From: Parus major
Lineage: Eukaryota; Chordata; Aves; Passeriformes; Paridae
Length of the DNA: 64,000 nucleotides
Assembly: GCF_001522545.3 (NCBI RefSeq)
Contig: NC_031770.1
Span: 1,224,182 to 1,288,181, forward strand
Direction: 5' to 3'
Shown here: positions 10,701 to 25,700 of the stretch, piece by piece
Layout of the letters: every line of letters starts with the position of its first letter
Numbering within the stretch: position 1 is the first letter of the stretch
The notes under the pieces: model-generated
Seen by the model: the letters and a program-made list of their open reading frames with translations, nothing else
The model's database searches: none
What the model was told of the DNA's origin: nothing
Made by a program: the position numbers and the translations under genes

Positions 10701-13700
10701 TCTTCTCTGGGATTTCAGCACTTCCTTAGCCAGGTGAATCAAGGGCTGGAAGCAAAGTCTCTATTCCTTATGCCATGCTAGCCAGAAAGGGAAAGGAAGC
10801 TACTTCCAGGTTTTATGGGGAAAGAGCTCTGAAGCCTGTTTTGTTTTATTCCTTAAATTACTTTTGTTCTGCTTTGGTTCATTGGCAAGCTGTGTTCAGT
10901 TTATTTACCATGTTTTTTATCAAAAATGGGTATGTATCATACTTTTGTACTTGAGATACACCATTTGCCAACAGCAGAAAAATCAAAATTGCTTCTGATG
11001 CTGATTTTGCCTCAGCCACTATTGGAGCAGTGCAGCAGTAGGAAAAAAAGTCTCTCTGGGTAACTTCATTATATAACTCAATTTTACCTTGTTCTTTTTC
11101 CCCAGCTCCTCCCTGCCTCTACTCCCTTATGTGACTCCACAGAAATACAATGTTTGTTTGTTTTAGATAATGCCCTGGGATGTTTCCCTTGAACTGTGCT
11201 GCATGTCACCAGCTATCCTGCAGAGTTAATTTTACTGTTGGTGTCCTTGTCTTTATGTGGCCCTGCTGAGGGGGGATCCTGAAGTCTCTCTAAAGAGACT
11301 CACATGGAGAAGTCCCTGCTTTGGTCTGCTGGCCTTTTGCTCTCCAGCTGATGTACTGTAGTCACTCTGTGACTGGATTAGAAACTTTCTTTTCAAAGCT
11401 GGTTTTCTTGGAGACGTTTTTCAGTAGTCATGGTGAAACATCTGGCTGGGCTCATCTATAATGAATGTTCTGCTTGTGTACCTTCAGTGCTTAGGAAAAA
11501 AATCGGAGATTAAATTTAATTAATGCCTGATTTAAAACTAGGCAGCTGATACCCAGTTTGGGGAGTTTCCTTGAACTCCCAATGCACATTCTGGTGGGAG
11601 AGGAATCCTGGGCAAGGAATTTTCTTTCCCTTTTTTACTCTCTAGAGCTGTAGAATTTTAATATGTGCTAGAAGACAAACCCATTTGGAGCAAAGTCCTA
11701 ATCCATTCCAGTTTACAAATCTCCCAGGAATTGTTTAATAATGTTTCACTCATACTTCTGGATCTGAGCAGGTTTGGTGTACCACAGAGGAGCTCACCTG
11801 AAACCATCACACTCTATAAATGCTGATCCTGAGCCTCTGTCCCTGCCCACTGTATAATAAAAACCCGTGAAATTAGATTGTAATGTCAGTGCTAGGAACT
11901 TTTCAGGCAGCACAATTCTACCCCCCTCCATTGGTCTGGACAGGGTTAAAATAATCTTTAATTTTAGATGGCTGGTGATTTGCAGGGGAGATTTTCAAGA
12001 TTTTAGATAAAAGTTTGGCTGGGTATTCTAGGAGGGGTGGAGAAAAGCAGCTGCCTGCTGCCAGTCTCAGATGTCCCTGACCTGCCCTGCTTTTCCACCC
12101 TGTGGATCCAGGAACTGGAGCCTGGAAACTGAGGCCTTCCTTGGCAGATTCCCAGTGAACTTCAAATTCAGTTCCTTTTGGAGGTGAATCTGTTTGATTG
12201 CCAGCAAATCAGTTTTCCTGGGAGTGACACCTGTAATATCTCTGATTGTGAGTACATGCAGAGATGGAATTTTGCTGCTGCTGCAGATTGCTATTGCCTG
12301 TGCTGCTCCCTGCTTTGCTGGAAAAGTGCTTGAGCAGCATCACCCCACCTCGAGTGGGAAAACACCTTTGCTGTTCATCACTTTCATCACTCCTTGTGCC
12401 TACCTGTGCTTTAAAAAGCCTTGGCTGGGACGTGATCAAGACCTAATGGATTTCTGTGTTTTCCAGATTTGTCTTGTCCAGCTTGCACAACACATGAATG
12501 GTTTTGTGTCAAGTTCAGCTGCCAGGACCTGCTGTTACCCAGCCTAGGGGGAAGTTGATGTTCTTACTGCAGTCTGTGATGTCCTAAATGCCAAATCAGC
12601 AGCAATGCAGTGCAGCTTCAAAAACCAGAGTTCATATTGTTAAATTCCTAGTGCAAACATGAATTAAAATTGAAGATAATTTTGGTGAGTAGTTACACAT
12701 GGATTATTCCCATGCTGCATGTGGAGGAACTGGGGCACAGAGCAGAATCAGTGCAGTCTCTTATGGCAAATTTGTGATGGAGCTGAGAAGGGAGTGTGGG
12801 AGTGTTGATATCCAGTCCTGTGCTAATCCTTGGAACAGAGTTTCTTCCTATAAATTATTGGGACTCTGTACATTGGTTAACTAATGTCAGTGAAGCGCTG
12901 CCCAGAATTTCAGGGTGTGTTATGTGCTTATTTAGTTTCCAGTAACTGCTTTTGGACTGCTTCAAGCCCTACAGCTGCATTATTGTATCAGCTGATTCCT
13001 CTGGCCCAGGTGGACCTGTTGTTTTCTGCCAGGTCCAGAAGAAATCCATCTTTCTAACCTCAAAATGTTTAAGAGTACAAAGAAAAAGACCTGATAGGCT
13101 GGAGTCAGTCAGGCCCTCATTCTGTTTTATCAACATAAAATTCCTACTACCAAGAAACAGTAATATTAAGGAATAAAGCCAGAGAATGAGAATGTGCTGT
13201 AGGTTTCCATCCGTAAATTAGTGCTGAGAGGAACTGATTGGCTCAATTGCACAGAAATTCTGGTGCTGACTCTGGATTCAAGTTGTTCCCTGGTCCCTTC
13301 ACCACTGTCCTCTTTGCCCTTCTGGTCCTGTAGTTTTAAACAAAACTGTTCAACCTTCCTTGCTAGCAGCTATAAAATACAAACATGCCCTTTGTAGTTC
13401 TCGCACACCAGAAGTGAAGCAATTGTTATATGCCATCTGGCTTTTTTTTTTTGTTAAATGCTAGCATTAATAATAATTAATTGGATAATTACATAGAAAT
13501 TTTTGTTCTGGCTCATGTCCATATGGATAGTTTGGGCAGAAAATGCGGTGTGGAGTGGAACATACGAGCAATTAATCGTTTCAGTGAGTACTTGTAAACA
13601 AGGTCAGCTCAGCAGGCATCCAGGAAGTCTCTTCTGAAATGTGATGCTGTCTTCATTATCCTTTTAGAGGATGTTGGTGTAGGACCAGAACAGCAGCAGG

Positions 13701-16700
13701 ATTTCTGAAGGCTGGTAGACCCAGAGATGAACATTAAAAAAAAAACCAGACCTGCAGTATTTTATTAGAACTGTGTATTATTCTCATCTTGAAAGCTGCT
13801 GTTTTGCCTGAATTTAGTTACAGTTACACAGGCTAAAAAAATGTATATTGAACTTGGTGTCTTGTTTAGTATTTTAGCTAATATCAACTGGGATGTTTCT
13901 GGTTGGGAATAATAGGAGCATGTGGAAGGCTGACAACCTCAGTATTTACTGAATCAAATGTTCTGAGAAGTGCTAAATATTTTGCTTGATGTTGTTTAAT
14001 AGAATTAAACATCATCTTGAGCTTTGTAGTTGTCAGGCTTGCAAGCCATGCCTGCTGAAGACCTGGGAATTGCCAAGTCTGGAGCACATGGGGCTCAGGC
14101 ATGAAGCAGGGTGATGGTGGCAGAGGTGCCTGGGACTTAAAGCGTCCCCTGGCCACGTGGGATTGATGTGAGAGGAGATGCTGGAGCTCTGGGATGGTGC
14201 TGGACCTGTGCTAAAAATCCTTCCTGCTGGAGACCTGCCCAATGCCTTTGCCCTGAGGAAACCACTCTGTGTTATTAGCTCTCCTCTTCCTAATTATCCT
14301 CCCAAATGGAGACCAAAAATGTACTTAATGGCTTTAGCTGGAGTCCTGCATGGAAATTTGTCTTCTCCCAAGGGGATCAAGTCACTGGGAATGTGACTCC
14401 TATAGAAAGACCTAAAAGAGGTCTGTGTTACCATGGGGTTTGAAAATAGAACTTCCTGAAATTCTCTAAGTGTTTTTCCAGCTGATGTGGCTTTCCAGAA
14501 GGATGACCTTCACCTTGAGATGGATGGCTGAGTGCAGAGCCCCAGGTGCCTTCAGTGGGATTGTGCCTGTGCATATCTCCCTGACTTGTTATGGGAAGCA
14601 CTTCCCTTGCTCCTCTGGCCTGTTTAAATCACAGTGTGTGCTTTGGGACGTGGGGGACTGGACAGAAATAGAATATTCTTTGTTGTGGGCCAGGTGATCT
14701 GTGCTGCCTATCCCTGTGTTTCCAGTGAATAGCAGGAATGGATGTGCCAGAGCACTGAAGGCAGGGACTGTGCAGCCTCTTGGGCTATGTGGGGCAATGT
14801 CCAGGGCACCAAGTGTTTGTTTGCAGAGTGGTTTTCCTGGCAGGCAGCTGCTTATTGTGGCTGTTGTTAGAGAGGACAAAGTGGGAAAGGACAGAGTTTG
14901 TAGTCCTGTCAATAATGTGTTGATGCCAATGAAGTTATACCTGGTATGCAGCAAGTGTTAATTTTGGACAGCTGTCTTTAGGTAGGAATAAGTTCTCTGT
15001 TCCACACTCTCAAAGTACAGAATGGGCATGTTGTGCTGGTCACGAGATTGGGCAATTCCTCCAGTGGAAGCTGGTGTAGAAACAGGCACAGGTGCCACAG
15101 GCTGCCCGAGGGTGGAACACAGAGTCCATTTCCAGGGAGTGTTGATGCCACTTGTTTGGAGCTCTGGGGTTGGTAACCCTGTTCTCAGCCTGCCTCCCTG
15201 CTCTTAGTGGATCAGTGGGGAATGTGCCAGTGGCTTTTGGAATTCATCTCAAGGTCACATCTAAATACAGGAGAACAAAAGGGAAGGACTCTGTGGTACT
15301 TTTTCCCCCTAGTCTAGGCAAGAGCAGAGTATCCTCTGTATGGCTTTAATACAGCAATCCTGGGATATACTGAAGAGGAAGGAATAAGTGCTGGATAAAA
15401 GAAAATATTAGTTCTGCTTCTGTAACCTGCTCAAAAAGCAGAGAATAAGATGGACAGGGCAACCAGGTACTTCTGTTTTTGTTGGTGGTTCTGTCCCTCT
15501 GCAAGAGAGGGAAGAGCAGCTGTTTTGATACCAGTAGACACTGAAATCCAGGAGCACTTTTGTGTCCTGGCTTCATTCCAGCCTGACAGGAAGCAAAATC
15601 CTCTGGTGGCAATTTAAGTTGAACTTTTGGTTATTTCATACCACTGTAATGTGGCAGAGTGACTGGATGACAAAGAAATTCTTGCCTTGATGACATCTAA
15701 GATGTCTAGTGATGAGACAAAAGAAAGAAAGCATGCCTCAGGAAGGGGGTTTTCAAAGCATATGGGTCTTGATGAAACAATCTATTTTCAGAAAGGTTAA
15801 AAATTAAATTCCTCTGGGAGAAAGGTTTATAACTTAAGAAATTATGCCAAGAGGGCTGTTGTTTTAAAAAATAACTTCTGGTGTGCTTCAGTTGCTGAAT
15901 AAAGAAAAGTCAGAAAGGGAGGTTAGTTTTAGCTAATTATAGAGGACGTATTTTTTAAATCTGTTCTCAGGCAGACTGATAATATTTAATTCACTAATGA
16001 CTCAGTGATAGCATCTCGATTGACTGCATTGCTAATTAAACATTTATGACAATACTCATTTTTTGCTCATGGTCCCAGTGCTCGGTATAAAACTGCTCAG
16101 TAGAAATTGAAATTCTTTTTTAAATAAAGGTTTGTAGCCTTCCATGTTGCATTGTTGAGATAATGCTAAAACCCAAAGGCAGGCAAACATGTGAATTTTG
16201 GTTTAATGGTCTCAGATTTCAGCTGGTCTCATGATTTTTTGACAGTTAATTAATAAATCTGAACATGAGGTATTATTAATCCCTAATCTTTAGAAAAAGA
16301 AGATAGAGCATTATGAATAATTTCCAGGTATTTCTTACTCTGTTCAGGTTCATTGCACACTTTGCTGGTGTGGTGTCTAGTTCTTCTACTTTAAAAAAAT
16401 GGCAAAAATAAAATTATGTTCAAGTAAGGCTGTGATATATTTAAGTCTTACCTTTTTTTTTTTAATTAGGCCCAGTGTGATACTGATGACAAATGAGAAA
16501 AAGCAGATCCTGAATCAGTGATGGATCATTTCCTGCAGTCTGTCTCTGGGCTGTGGAGGTTTTGTATCTTAGCAGGTAGGGATGTAAAATGTAATTCAGA
16601 CATTCAAGGAAAACAAAAGCATTTTGTTCCAAAACCATGTAACTGGCCCTTGTTTTCACTCTAATTCTGAAGTAGTTACTTGGGGGTAGTCACAGAGTTG

Positions 16701-19700
16701 TATTGGGCATTGCTCCAGCTAATTTTGTGTTGTTTGGTTTCAAGCCAAAAATAAAAAATGGACGACATTTGGATTATTTTTTCCCTTGGGTTTATGCCTG
16801 TTTGCAGTTTCTGAAAATCCTTAGCTTGAGGAGCAAAACTGGATGCATTTGAGATTGGCAGGTTCTTGGGGATTGAACAAATTCTCCTTAGCTTTCCCTT
16901 CAGAGCTCTGTAGGGTTTAAGTGGTGCCAAGGAACCATTTTCCAGCTGACTTGGCATGTACAGTGTCGTTACTGTCAGGAAAGTTTGGTTCAGAGTGGAG
17001 TTCACTCCTGTGTCCTTGCTAAAAGGGCCCTGGGAGCAGCCCTTGGTTCATTTTTCCAGATGTATTTGCCATTTCCAGAGCTTATCCCAAAGTCATGGCT
17101 CACCTCTGACTCATGGTGCAGAGGTTCTCTGGAGTCCTGAGTTTTCCTGAGTCAAAACAGCCCTTGGGTCGTATCTAGAACAGCACTAACTGTCAGTTGT
17201 GTAATGATTAACACATTGGGCCAATGGCAAGCTGAGGAATTGTATTTACTTTAGGAAAAAAAATGAATTTTGGCCTTCACCATCACTCAGGCCAATAGGG
17301 TATAAGGACACAATGAATCACTGAGTTTGAGACAGATGTCTTAATATTGTTATGGAAAATGAGTTGTGAATGAGTTGTGAATTTTTGGCTGCTCTTCTCT
17401 CAGCTTTTAAGATACTATTTTATAGGCATTGCTTTTGTGAAATTATTATGGGCAGGAAGCTTAAAATAGGTCTGAAACATCCAGGAAAATGTGGTGAGGT
17501 CCAAAATCTCTGCTGATGCCACCAACAGTGGACAGAGTAAAAAAATGTGACAAACTCCTGAGATTTCTTTGAGATGTGTTCTTTTGAAAGGAATGAAAAC
17601 ATCTTTGCCCAAAGATATTTAATATACTAAATTCCAGGATCACGATGCTGATACAAGGGGTCAGTCTTCAGTGGAATTACTTTGAAAAGCCATTTATTGA
17701 TCTTTTCTACAACATATAAACTTTCTTTCCCTATTCATTGTGTTAAAAAGGACACAGTTGATTAGAAACTATTTACACCTCTCCTCATCAGTTTCTTGGC
17801 CTGCAATGCAGAAATGGGAGTATCTAAGGTTCAGTCATAAATTCTAAAATTAAACCATGTGAGCATTCTGCCTTTGTCTCTAGCTCTTCCCTTCACCTTA
17901 TCCAGAGGTGGAAAAAGCCTCTCCTTGACCAGCTGGCCTGTGTTCTTCTTCCCTGTTCTCCCTGACACACCTTATTTCTGATTTTTCTCATTTGCTGTTC
18001 TCAGTCACTGCTGACATCTCAATTCTCTTCTGCTGGAATCTGCATTTCTTCAGTCACTGGTACAATGTTTTTGGCTCTGTGTAGCTATTAAAAATAAGTA
18101 TTTGTATTTGGAGGATTTGTTTCTCTTGTAATTTAAAAAAAATCTTGTTGATATGGCTTTGTAGTTCAGTTCTTTTACACTAGATGTCAATCTACTTGCA
18201 TATGTGGAAGTTATTTTGTGCCTTCTAGATATTTCTCTCAGCAACTCCCCTATTAAAATGCTGCTTTCCATCTGCTTTGCAGGGGAATCAATGCCAGGAG
18301 AAAAGGGATGAGTTGATATATTGATTTTCTTTTGGTGACTGATGTTGAACAGGACTCCTTGCAAATAAGACAGCAGTTTTGGGGTTGTCAAATGTAATTA
18401 AAATCACTTATTTCAGTAAAGCTGGTTGACAGTTTTAATGGAAAATGAATTTTCAGCCAATGTAGAGAAACTTGTTCCATTACTTATTTCTTAATCTTTC
18501 CCTCTTTTTAAATGCCTTTCTTGCAGGGCTTGATTGAAATGAGATCTTTGTTTTTACAAAAGCATTTCCCACCTCACCATTGCAGAGCCAGTGCTCCAAT
18601 GAATTGTTTAGGAATAAATGGAACTAATTCCTGCTAGGAATGCAGAATTCAATGAGTTGCATGGAAGGTTCTTGTCACAGAGCAACTAATAATTATTAAC
18701 TGCTTTTAATATGTAACTCCTCATTAAATTAACCTCTTCCCTTGTGTTAGAGCTCCAGTTCTGTGATCTTTTCTGCCTCTTTTGAGAGGCCCCAGAGTAG
18801 AAAAGCTTCTTTTTCCTTGTCAAGCAGTGTTTTAAATGTTTTAATTTGTATTTCTGGAAGATGAACTAAGATGATGTCTTATGTTATGCTCTAATCCTAT
18901 ACTTTAATATTTTTTAATTTTTGGAGTGCATATCACTGCCTTGTTAATACAGTTTTCCAGGATTTTCTTTAATAGATTAAAAATTCCAAACATCATTGAA
19001 GAACCAAGCTGGCTGGAACCTCTGATCATTTGCAGAACTATATTACTCAGAAATCAGCTTAAAAAGAGAAAGAATATGTTCAACATGGCAGTGAAACAGA
19101 AGCCAGACAGAGCATCATGGCTTGTTAAAAGAAAGTTATATAAGAATTCTAAATATGCAGAGACTTGAAGAGTTTGTACTTCTTCATTATGAAGCTGATT
19201 GCTGATGAAGAGTGAGACAGGCCTGAATTTCTTTAACACAATCAACTTCTAACTTTTTAATTATTGGGGAGTTTTTTGATTCTAAAATATTAAAAGGCTA
19301 TTTGGTTCCCAGTTCCACTTCGAGTTAGCTCAAAATGCTTTTGAACGTCTGGAAAATGAAAAATTTCTAATTTGAGGTTTTTGGAAGGATTTGCTGAAGT
19401 CCTGTTTTTTTGGCTGGAGCTTCCTTAAAGGTGCATGGGAGAAGGTGACCTTCACAGTTACACCTCATTTATTTTCTGTTATTTCATAGGGCTGAATATC
19501 AGTTCAAGAGACATAAATTTGTGTGAAAGCGCTGCTAAAAGTGGTGAATGTGTATGAAGTAATAATTAATGAAGAATAATTTGCTTTACAAAAAATCCTT
19601 TTGATGAGCTTGGGATGATTTGTATTCTCTAGCCAGCAACAGTTTCTTTGTCTGAAAGAATTTTGCCATAAGGGAAGTGTTTTGCATTCCTTTGCAAACA

Positions 19701-22700
19701 CAATCTCTCCCAGGATTCTCTGAAGTGCCCTGAAGAACTGTAAGTAATAAGTAATTGCTTGGGACCTGGAATTTTCTTTGAAACTGTATTTATTTTAAAA
19801 ACATATCAGCAAAGGATACGGTTTGAATGTTGCATAGTAACATCATGGAACAGATTTAGGTCCTCTTTATCACATTTTACATAAAAATCCCTAGCTTTGA
19901 GCTCTGTTGCTTTGGAGCAGCCTACAAAGTGATTTTTATAGAAGCACAGGAGTGGAAAGTGTACCCAGTTCTCTGATTCTCTTCCATGTGTGAGGATGGG
20001 AATCAAAAGGAAAGCTTGGTCCTTGTCACCTGCCACTTGGTGTCCCCTCACACGCTGGAGCTGTTGTCTCTGCCTCCTACAGACTCCTCAACAACCAAGG
20101 AACCTCCTCAGGAGGTTTGGGGTGGTGCCCTCATTCTTCACGGGCTTTTCTTTCCATCCTGCTGGAAATCAGCTCTGTGGAGAAGGACCTGGGGTGTCCT
20201 GGTGGACACCAGGGTATCCCTGACCAGCAGTGCTGTGGGATGCAGTGGAAGAGCATTCCCAGAAGGTCAGGGAGGGAATCCTGCCCCTCTGCCTGGCCCT
20301 GGGAGACACATCAGGAGTGTGCTGTGTCCAGTCCTGGGGGTCATCAGGACAGGAGGCACAGGGAGCTCCTGGAGTGGGGCTGGTGATGGTGTGGAGATGA
20401 GGAAGGGCCTGGAGAATCTCTGTGCCCAGGAATGGCTGAGGGAGCTGAGGCTGTTCAGCCTGGAGAGGAGCCCCAGCTGAGAGGGGCCCTCAGCCCTGGG
20501 TGTCCCTGTCTGCAGGGACTGTCTCTGTTCCAGGGGGCCCAGCCACGGCACAAGATGAACAGGCAGGAACTGATTCCACCTGGACAGGAGGAAGAATGTC
20601 CTGGAACAGCTTGCCCAGAGGGGCTGTGGAGTTTCCTTCTCTGGAGATGTTCCAGAACCGGCTGGATACAATCCTGTGTTGTGTGCTCTGGGATAGTGGG
20701 TCTGAGCCACTGTGGTCCCTTTTTACCTTGACCCATCCTGGGATTCCAGTTCTGCCAGTGTTGATGCACATTGTGACTGTTTGGAGTATAAAACCAGAGG
20801 ATGTGGAGCTCAGGTGTTGTGGAGAGCTGTTGCTCTGCTTTGATATGTGCAGATTTAGGCGTGCTGGTCTTGTTCATGCTCTTTGCCACATTTAACTCTG
20901 CTCTAAACCAATTTTGTAGGTTTCATCTGTCTGTTTTGCTGAGTTCCTAAGTCAACGTTGTGCCACCAAGCAGCAGAGTGCTGGGAACATCCAGCTGTCA
21001 CTTAAGGTGTGCAATGGAATGTAGATATGGCAAGGTAGACTTGACTTGTAAGGGTGGTGAAGAGACAAAAATGGGAGAGACAAAAAGATTTATCCGCATA
21101 AAACTGAATGGGAAAACTACTCCTTGTTCTGAATTAAGTGCTCCCTGCACCCCCCTTTAGTGTCTCTGCTTGGATCTGGTGTTCAGCCAGGTTTCCATCA
21201 CAGTTGTGTGGCTGCTCTGTTTAAATGTGGCAGCTTTCAGCTGCTCATGGTTCATGTTCAAGCTGCAGCCACACAACCATTTTTGTCCCATGTGCTCGTG
21301 GTAAATGTAATTGTGTTAAAATTATACATGCAGATAAAGGCCTGAATTGTTTATGCATAGTTTTCTGTTCTGGTAATTTGTTCTCCTTAGGGTTCTCCCT
21401 GATTGTTTTCTAATTAGTCTTGTAAGGGTTGTAAATGTGTTTAGGTGGAATAAAGAGGTTTTATTTTCTGTCCTGTTCCTTCAGGGTTTGGTCAGTTGGT
21501 GCTTACTGGTCACCCCAGCCGTGTATCAGTTGTATAGCTGGGAAAAAGGTGTGTCTTTTCCTAACAGAATCAGTGATTAGTGTTTTGTGAAAGGTAGGGA
21601 ACTGTCATCCCTTTACCAGTTTGTGGAAGCCATCCAGTATTTTGGATCTGTGAGTGCTGAGGGGTTTGGAGAGAATCTGCTCCAGCAATTCAGAGCACTT
21701 GTTCTCCATCTCTAAATACAGGGAGGGCAGTCAAAGTTTCATTTAACCAGCACCTACGACTTGATGAGCTGGGCAGGTTTTTCTGTCTCTGTCGTTATCC
21801 ATTTGCTGCTGCAGAAGCAAGGCAAAGCAGGAGATATTAATATTTAATCAAATTTTCTGGTTCTCAACCATAATTGTGTTGCTTTTTAGCTGGAGGTGTT
21901 GCCCCTTGAAGTTCCTGCTGGATTTCTTTGTCTGAGAAGCTCAGCCCAGATTTCTCAAGCTGGTAACTTAATCCTTGAGTTAGTTATATTACCAGTTGTT
22001 GGGTGTATTTGTAGGGGATCAGACTCTTGGATTAAAAGTATTAATATCCTGAGTAAAAAATTATTGTAGTGGTTGGATTTCCTAGATGGTCACTGAACTG
22101 ATTCTTAACACACACCTAGAAGATAAAGGACCCTTAAGAAATGGAGCCATCAATATTTATTATTTGGGGCTTTGTCTTCCAGTATTGGGAAAGGTAAGTC
22201 ATTAAAAATGTCCAACAGTTAAAAATGGGGTAAAAATAATGATTTAAAGCTGAAATGGGGAGTTTTATCTATTTGAGAGGGTTAAAAATTAAGGAAATGT
22301 CATAGTATTTTTTCTACATACTGGCTCAATATAGGGATAAATAAACAAAATGACATAGAGAAGGCTGTTTCTATCCTGAAGTCAAGGGAGAATGAAGGAA
22401 CAGAAGGATTTTCATTACAATAGTAGATGATCTGTCAATATTTGAATCCTGAACTTGTTTCCATTGTTTCAGTAAACAAATACATAGGCAAGCCTGTGAT
22501 GTCCTGTACTGAGTTTAAAGCTGAAACGGATGTTTTAATTAAATAAAAATGCTTTTTTTCTGCTTTATATTATGGGGAAAATTTGTTCTCTGGTGGAGAT
22601 GCATTTCTTTACTTGCTGGCACCTTCCTGATAAGCCTTGTGCTGTTTGCCCTGTAGCAAAAGAGCTGGAGAGCCAAGTTCCATGGAATTCTGAACATGTA

Positions 22701-25700
22701 ATGCAATGTTCTGGCTTAATTTGGGCTCCACAGTCCACACTCAGAATTTCATAAAAGGGCAGGAAAGTGATAATCTGAATTATTTATTTAATAATTTGTC
22801 AAGTTCTGTGGCCAAATGCCCTTGATTGCAAAGAAAACTGATGCAGCAGCTCTGTATTAGGTTGATCATGCCATTATGTATGTTTAATGCTTGGAATCAG
22901 CATTACAGGTGTTCACTGGCTGATGAATTCCTAGAAGTCCTTGCTGACTGGGTTCTGACATCTGTTGACTTCCCAGTGCCAGGATTTCCAGTCTCCTGCA
23001 GGGATTTGGTTTTCCCAAATAATTGAGTGTGTCTGTCCAAGAGGAAATGTGCTCTGGTGATTGGTATCCAAGAGTTTGAGGGATGGCTTGTTTTGAAAAT
23101 GAATGTCTTTGGAACTGGAAACCTGTATGTGGTTGATAATATATTCTATGTGGAGTTGTCACAGTCAAGATTAGCTTTTTTTATATTTTTTGCTCTAGGT
23201 ATAAATGCAGATTTGCCCTCAGTAGGATCTATTTACACAGTGGCAGCAGTTATGCTGCTTCAGATGTCTTTGCATGTGTGTTTACTGATGAAAATTCCAC
23301 CAGAATAAGCAACCACTCATTTCTCCAAACACAGGAGAGGGATTCAGCATGATGTAAGAAATGGGACTGACTCTGCATTCGTGTCTTAGTGCTGTGCTGA
23401 ATGAAATGGCAATTATTGCTGCTTGTTGAGATGATAAAGGGTGAAATGATGTTTCTATGCCTTTGGAAAAATTCCAGTGATTCTTCCTTTTACTGAGGTA
23501 CCCAGTCTGAGCGCCTGGAATGTGACTCACAGAGGTGATGTACTCTGGAGCTCCTTCCTGATCTCAGTTACATCTGTTTGGTGGTAAAATCTGTCATATC
23601 ATCATAAATATTCCTAAAACTTGGTCCTTATCTTGGGAATTCCTGGAGGCTTTTAGTGCCTTTATCTGGAGGCAAATCTATGGTCTAGCCACTTTCTTTG
23701 TCCCACATATGCTCTGTCCTGAATATCAGTGCAGCTGCTTGAGGTTCATATTTAACTGATATGATTTATATAGTGATTGGACTGTTTTTTCTGGACAGCC
23801 AGGCAGCTTGCTCTTATAAAAAGCATGATGACATGAACTGTTCTGACATGAATTTTGTGAGATGATTATTTCACAGCAGCTCCCCCAATCATAACACTGC
23901 TAATGTTTGGAAGTTTGCATAATTCCTCCTATAAATTATTATTTTGTTGTTTTTCTTTGAAGGTCTTGGTGTTGCCAAAAACTGAAAACATCTTTTCTTC
24001 TCTGTGCACTTTGTAACGCTCAAATAAATCATGAGCAAAATCAAAGAGCCTGAGCTTGGCTTTTGAGAGGTTTTATTCTAGGGATGCCTCTGTGTCTTCA
24101 GTGTGAGGGTTTCAGCTCCCTACCTTTGGAAATCTTTGTCACTGGAAGCACCAAGGAACTCCAAGTTGACTGTGAAACGAGTTGGGGGTTTTTCTAAAAT
24201 ACTTGTGCATAAATTTCAGTAAAATAATCCACTAGTTAGATCTGTGCTTTTCCAGGATATTTTTGTGGTGCTCAATTCACATCCCAACCCATGTAGCTCC
24301 TGCAGCAGCCATGGAAAAGCCATCAGGAATAGATCTGTCCAGGCAGAAGGGAACTTCAAAAAAGGGGGAAGGGGGGAAAAAAAAGAAAATGGCATAAATC
24401 ACAGAAAACAAATGAGATGTTTGATACTTCTTGACAGCCCCTGAAGCTTGATGGAAAAATGGGAAAAAAGAGAAGATGGTGTTTAGGAACATATTTATGC
24501 TTTGTCAATAATTCTCTTCTGACCAGGCATCTCGCAAAATATCAAAACCTGCTGTATATTAAGGAATTACGAGGCACAAACAACAAATTTGTGCAGGTCA
24601 AGGTACTTAAAAATAGTTATTATCAAGACCTATTTGGCAATACTTAATTAGTGTGAAATGCACTTCCGAAGATGGTTTATTTTGGTTTTGATATTTCTTT
24701 CTTCTGTAGTTGTAGTTCTTTGTTTAAATTTTATAAAAGCAGACATCAGGTCTATGTCCCTGTCTCTAATAAGTGTTGACTTCAGTAGGTACAGGATGCT
24801 GTTGAGTTCAGTAGAAATAAGATGCTCCCTTTAGTAGAATTCTGCTTTTATTCTGATTTTTTGAATTCTGAAGCTCTCACTACCAAAATCATGTATTGTT
24901 ATCAGGCAGATTTGGAATGAGCAGGAAAATGTCCAAACCCCTGGGAAGTTTAGGAGGAAAGATGAAGCCAGTTACCCTCATTGTTAATAAAATCAATCTG
25001 CTCTGTTTTCTGTGAGTGGTAACTTCAAGTACAAAGTTACAGAGCTGCCTTGAGAAGGTGAGATTTTGGGATTTCCAGTCTGGGTTCATTTTATAGGAAA
25101 AATGTTTTAAAGAAATCTGTTTCTTGCTTCATTCATCTAATCACTGTTGCAGATAAACAGGAAAATGTTTTTAGGTAAATACTCTGAAAATGAGGTTTAA
25201 TAAAAAACCATGATGTAGTACAACACTGAATGGCAAGAGCACATATCAGATCTCATTTCAGTATGTATTAAAAGCCTTGTTTAACAATATTTTTACACAA
25301 AGAAACATTGAACTGAGATGCTTCTTCATGCTCTGATGGCTTCCTTAAATAGCTGGGAGCTTTGTGTTTAATTTTCCTCAGTGAGTATATCTGTAGTGAC
25401 AGTCCATGGGCCCCAGGATGGGCTTTGCCTTTGGCATGCTGTGGTGAAAAAGTCTTTTCTATCTATTTTTTTAATATTATTAGAAAGTATAAAGCCCAAC
25501 AATTGTTGCAGTGTAGACTTTGAGGAAATCAAGTTGCCTTGGCTGAATTATATTTGGTTTTTATGTGGTTTCTCAGCTGACCTATCCAGCACCCCTCCTG
25601 TTGGGGTGGTCTGGGATCAGGAATTGCTTCATTAGGGTGAGGTGTTTAATACCTGCCTGCAGAGAGTGAAAGGAAAACTTCATGGAACTTGGAAAGCCAG

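Noticed and set aside
20267..20895. Several overlapping open frames of 90-160 codons on both strands
   Set aside because: They lie in or against a decayed CR1 LINE and its flank. None keeps a continuous reverse-transcriptase frame.
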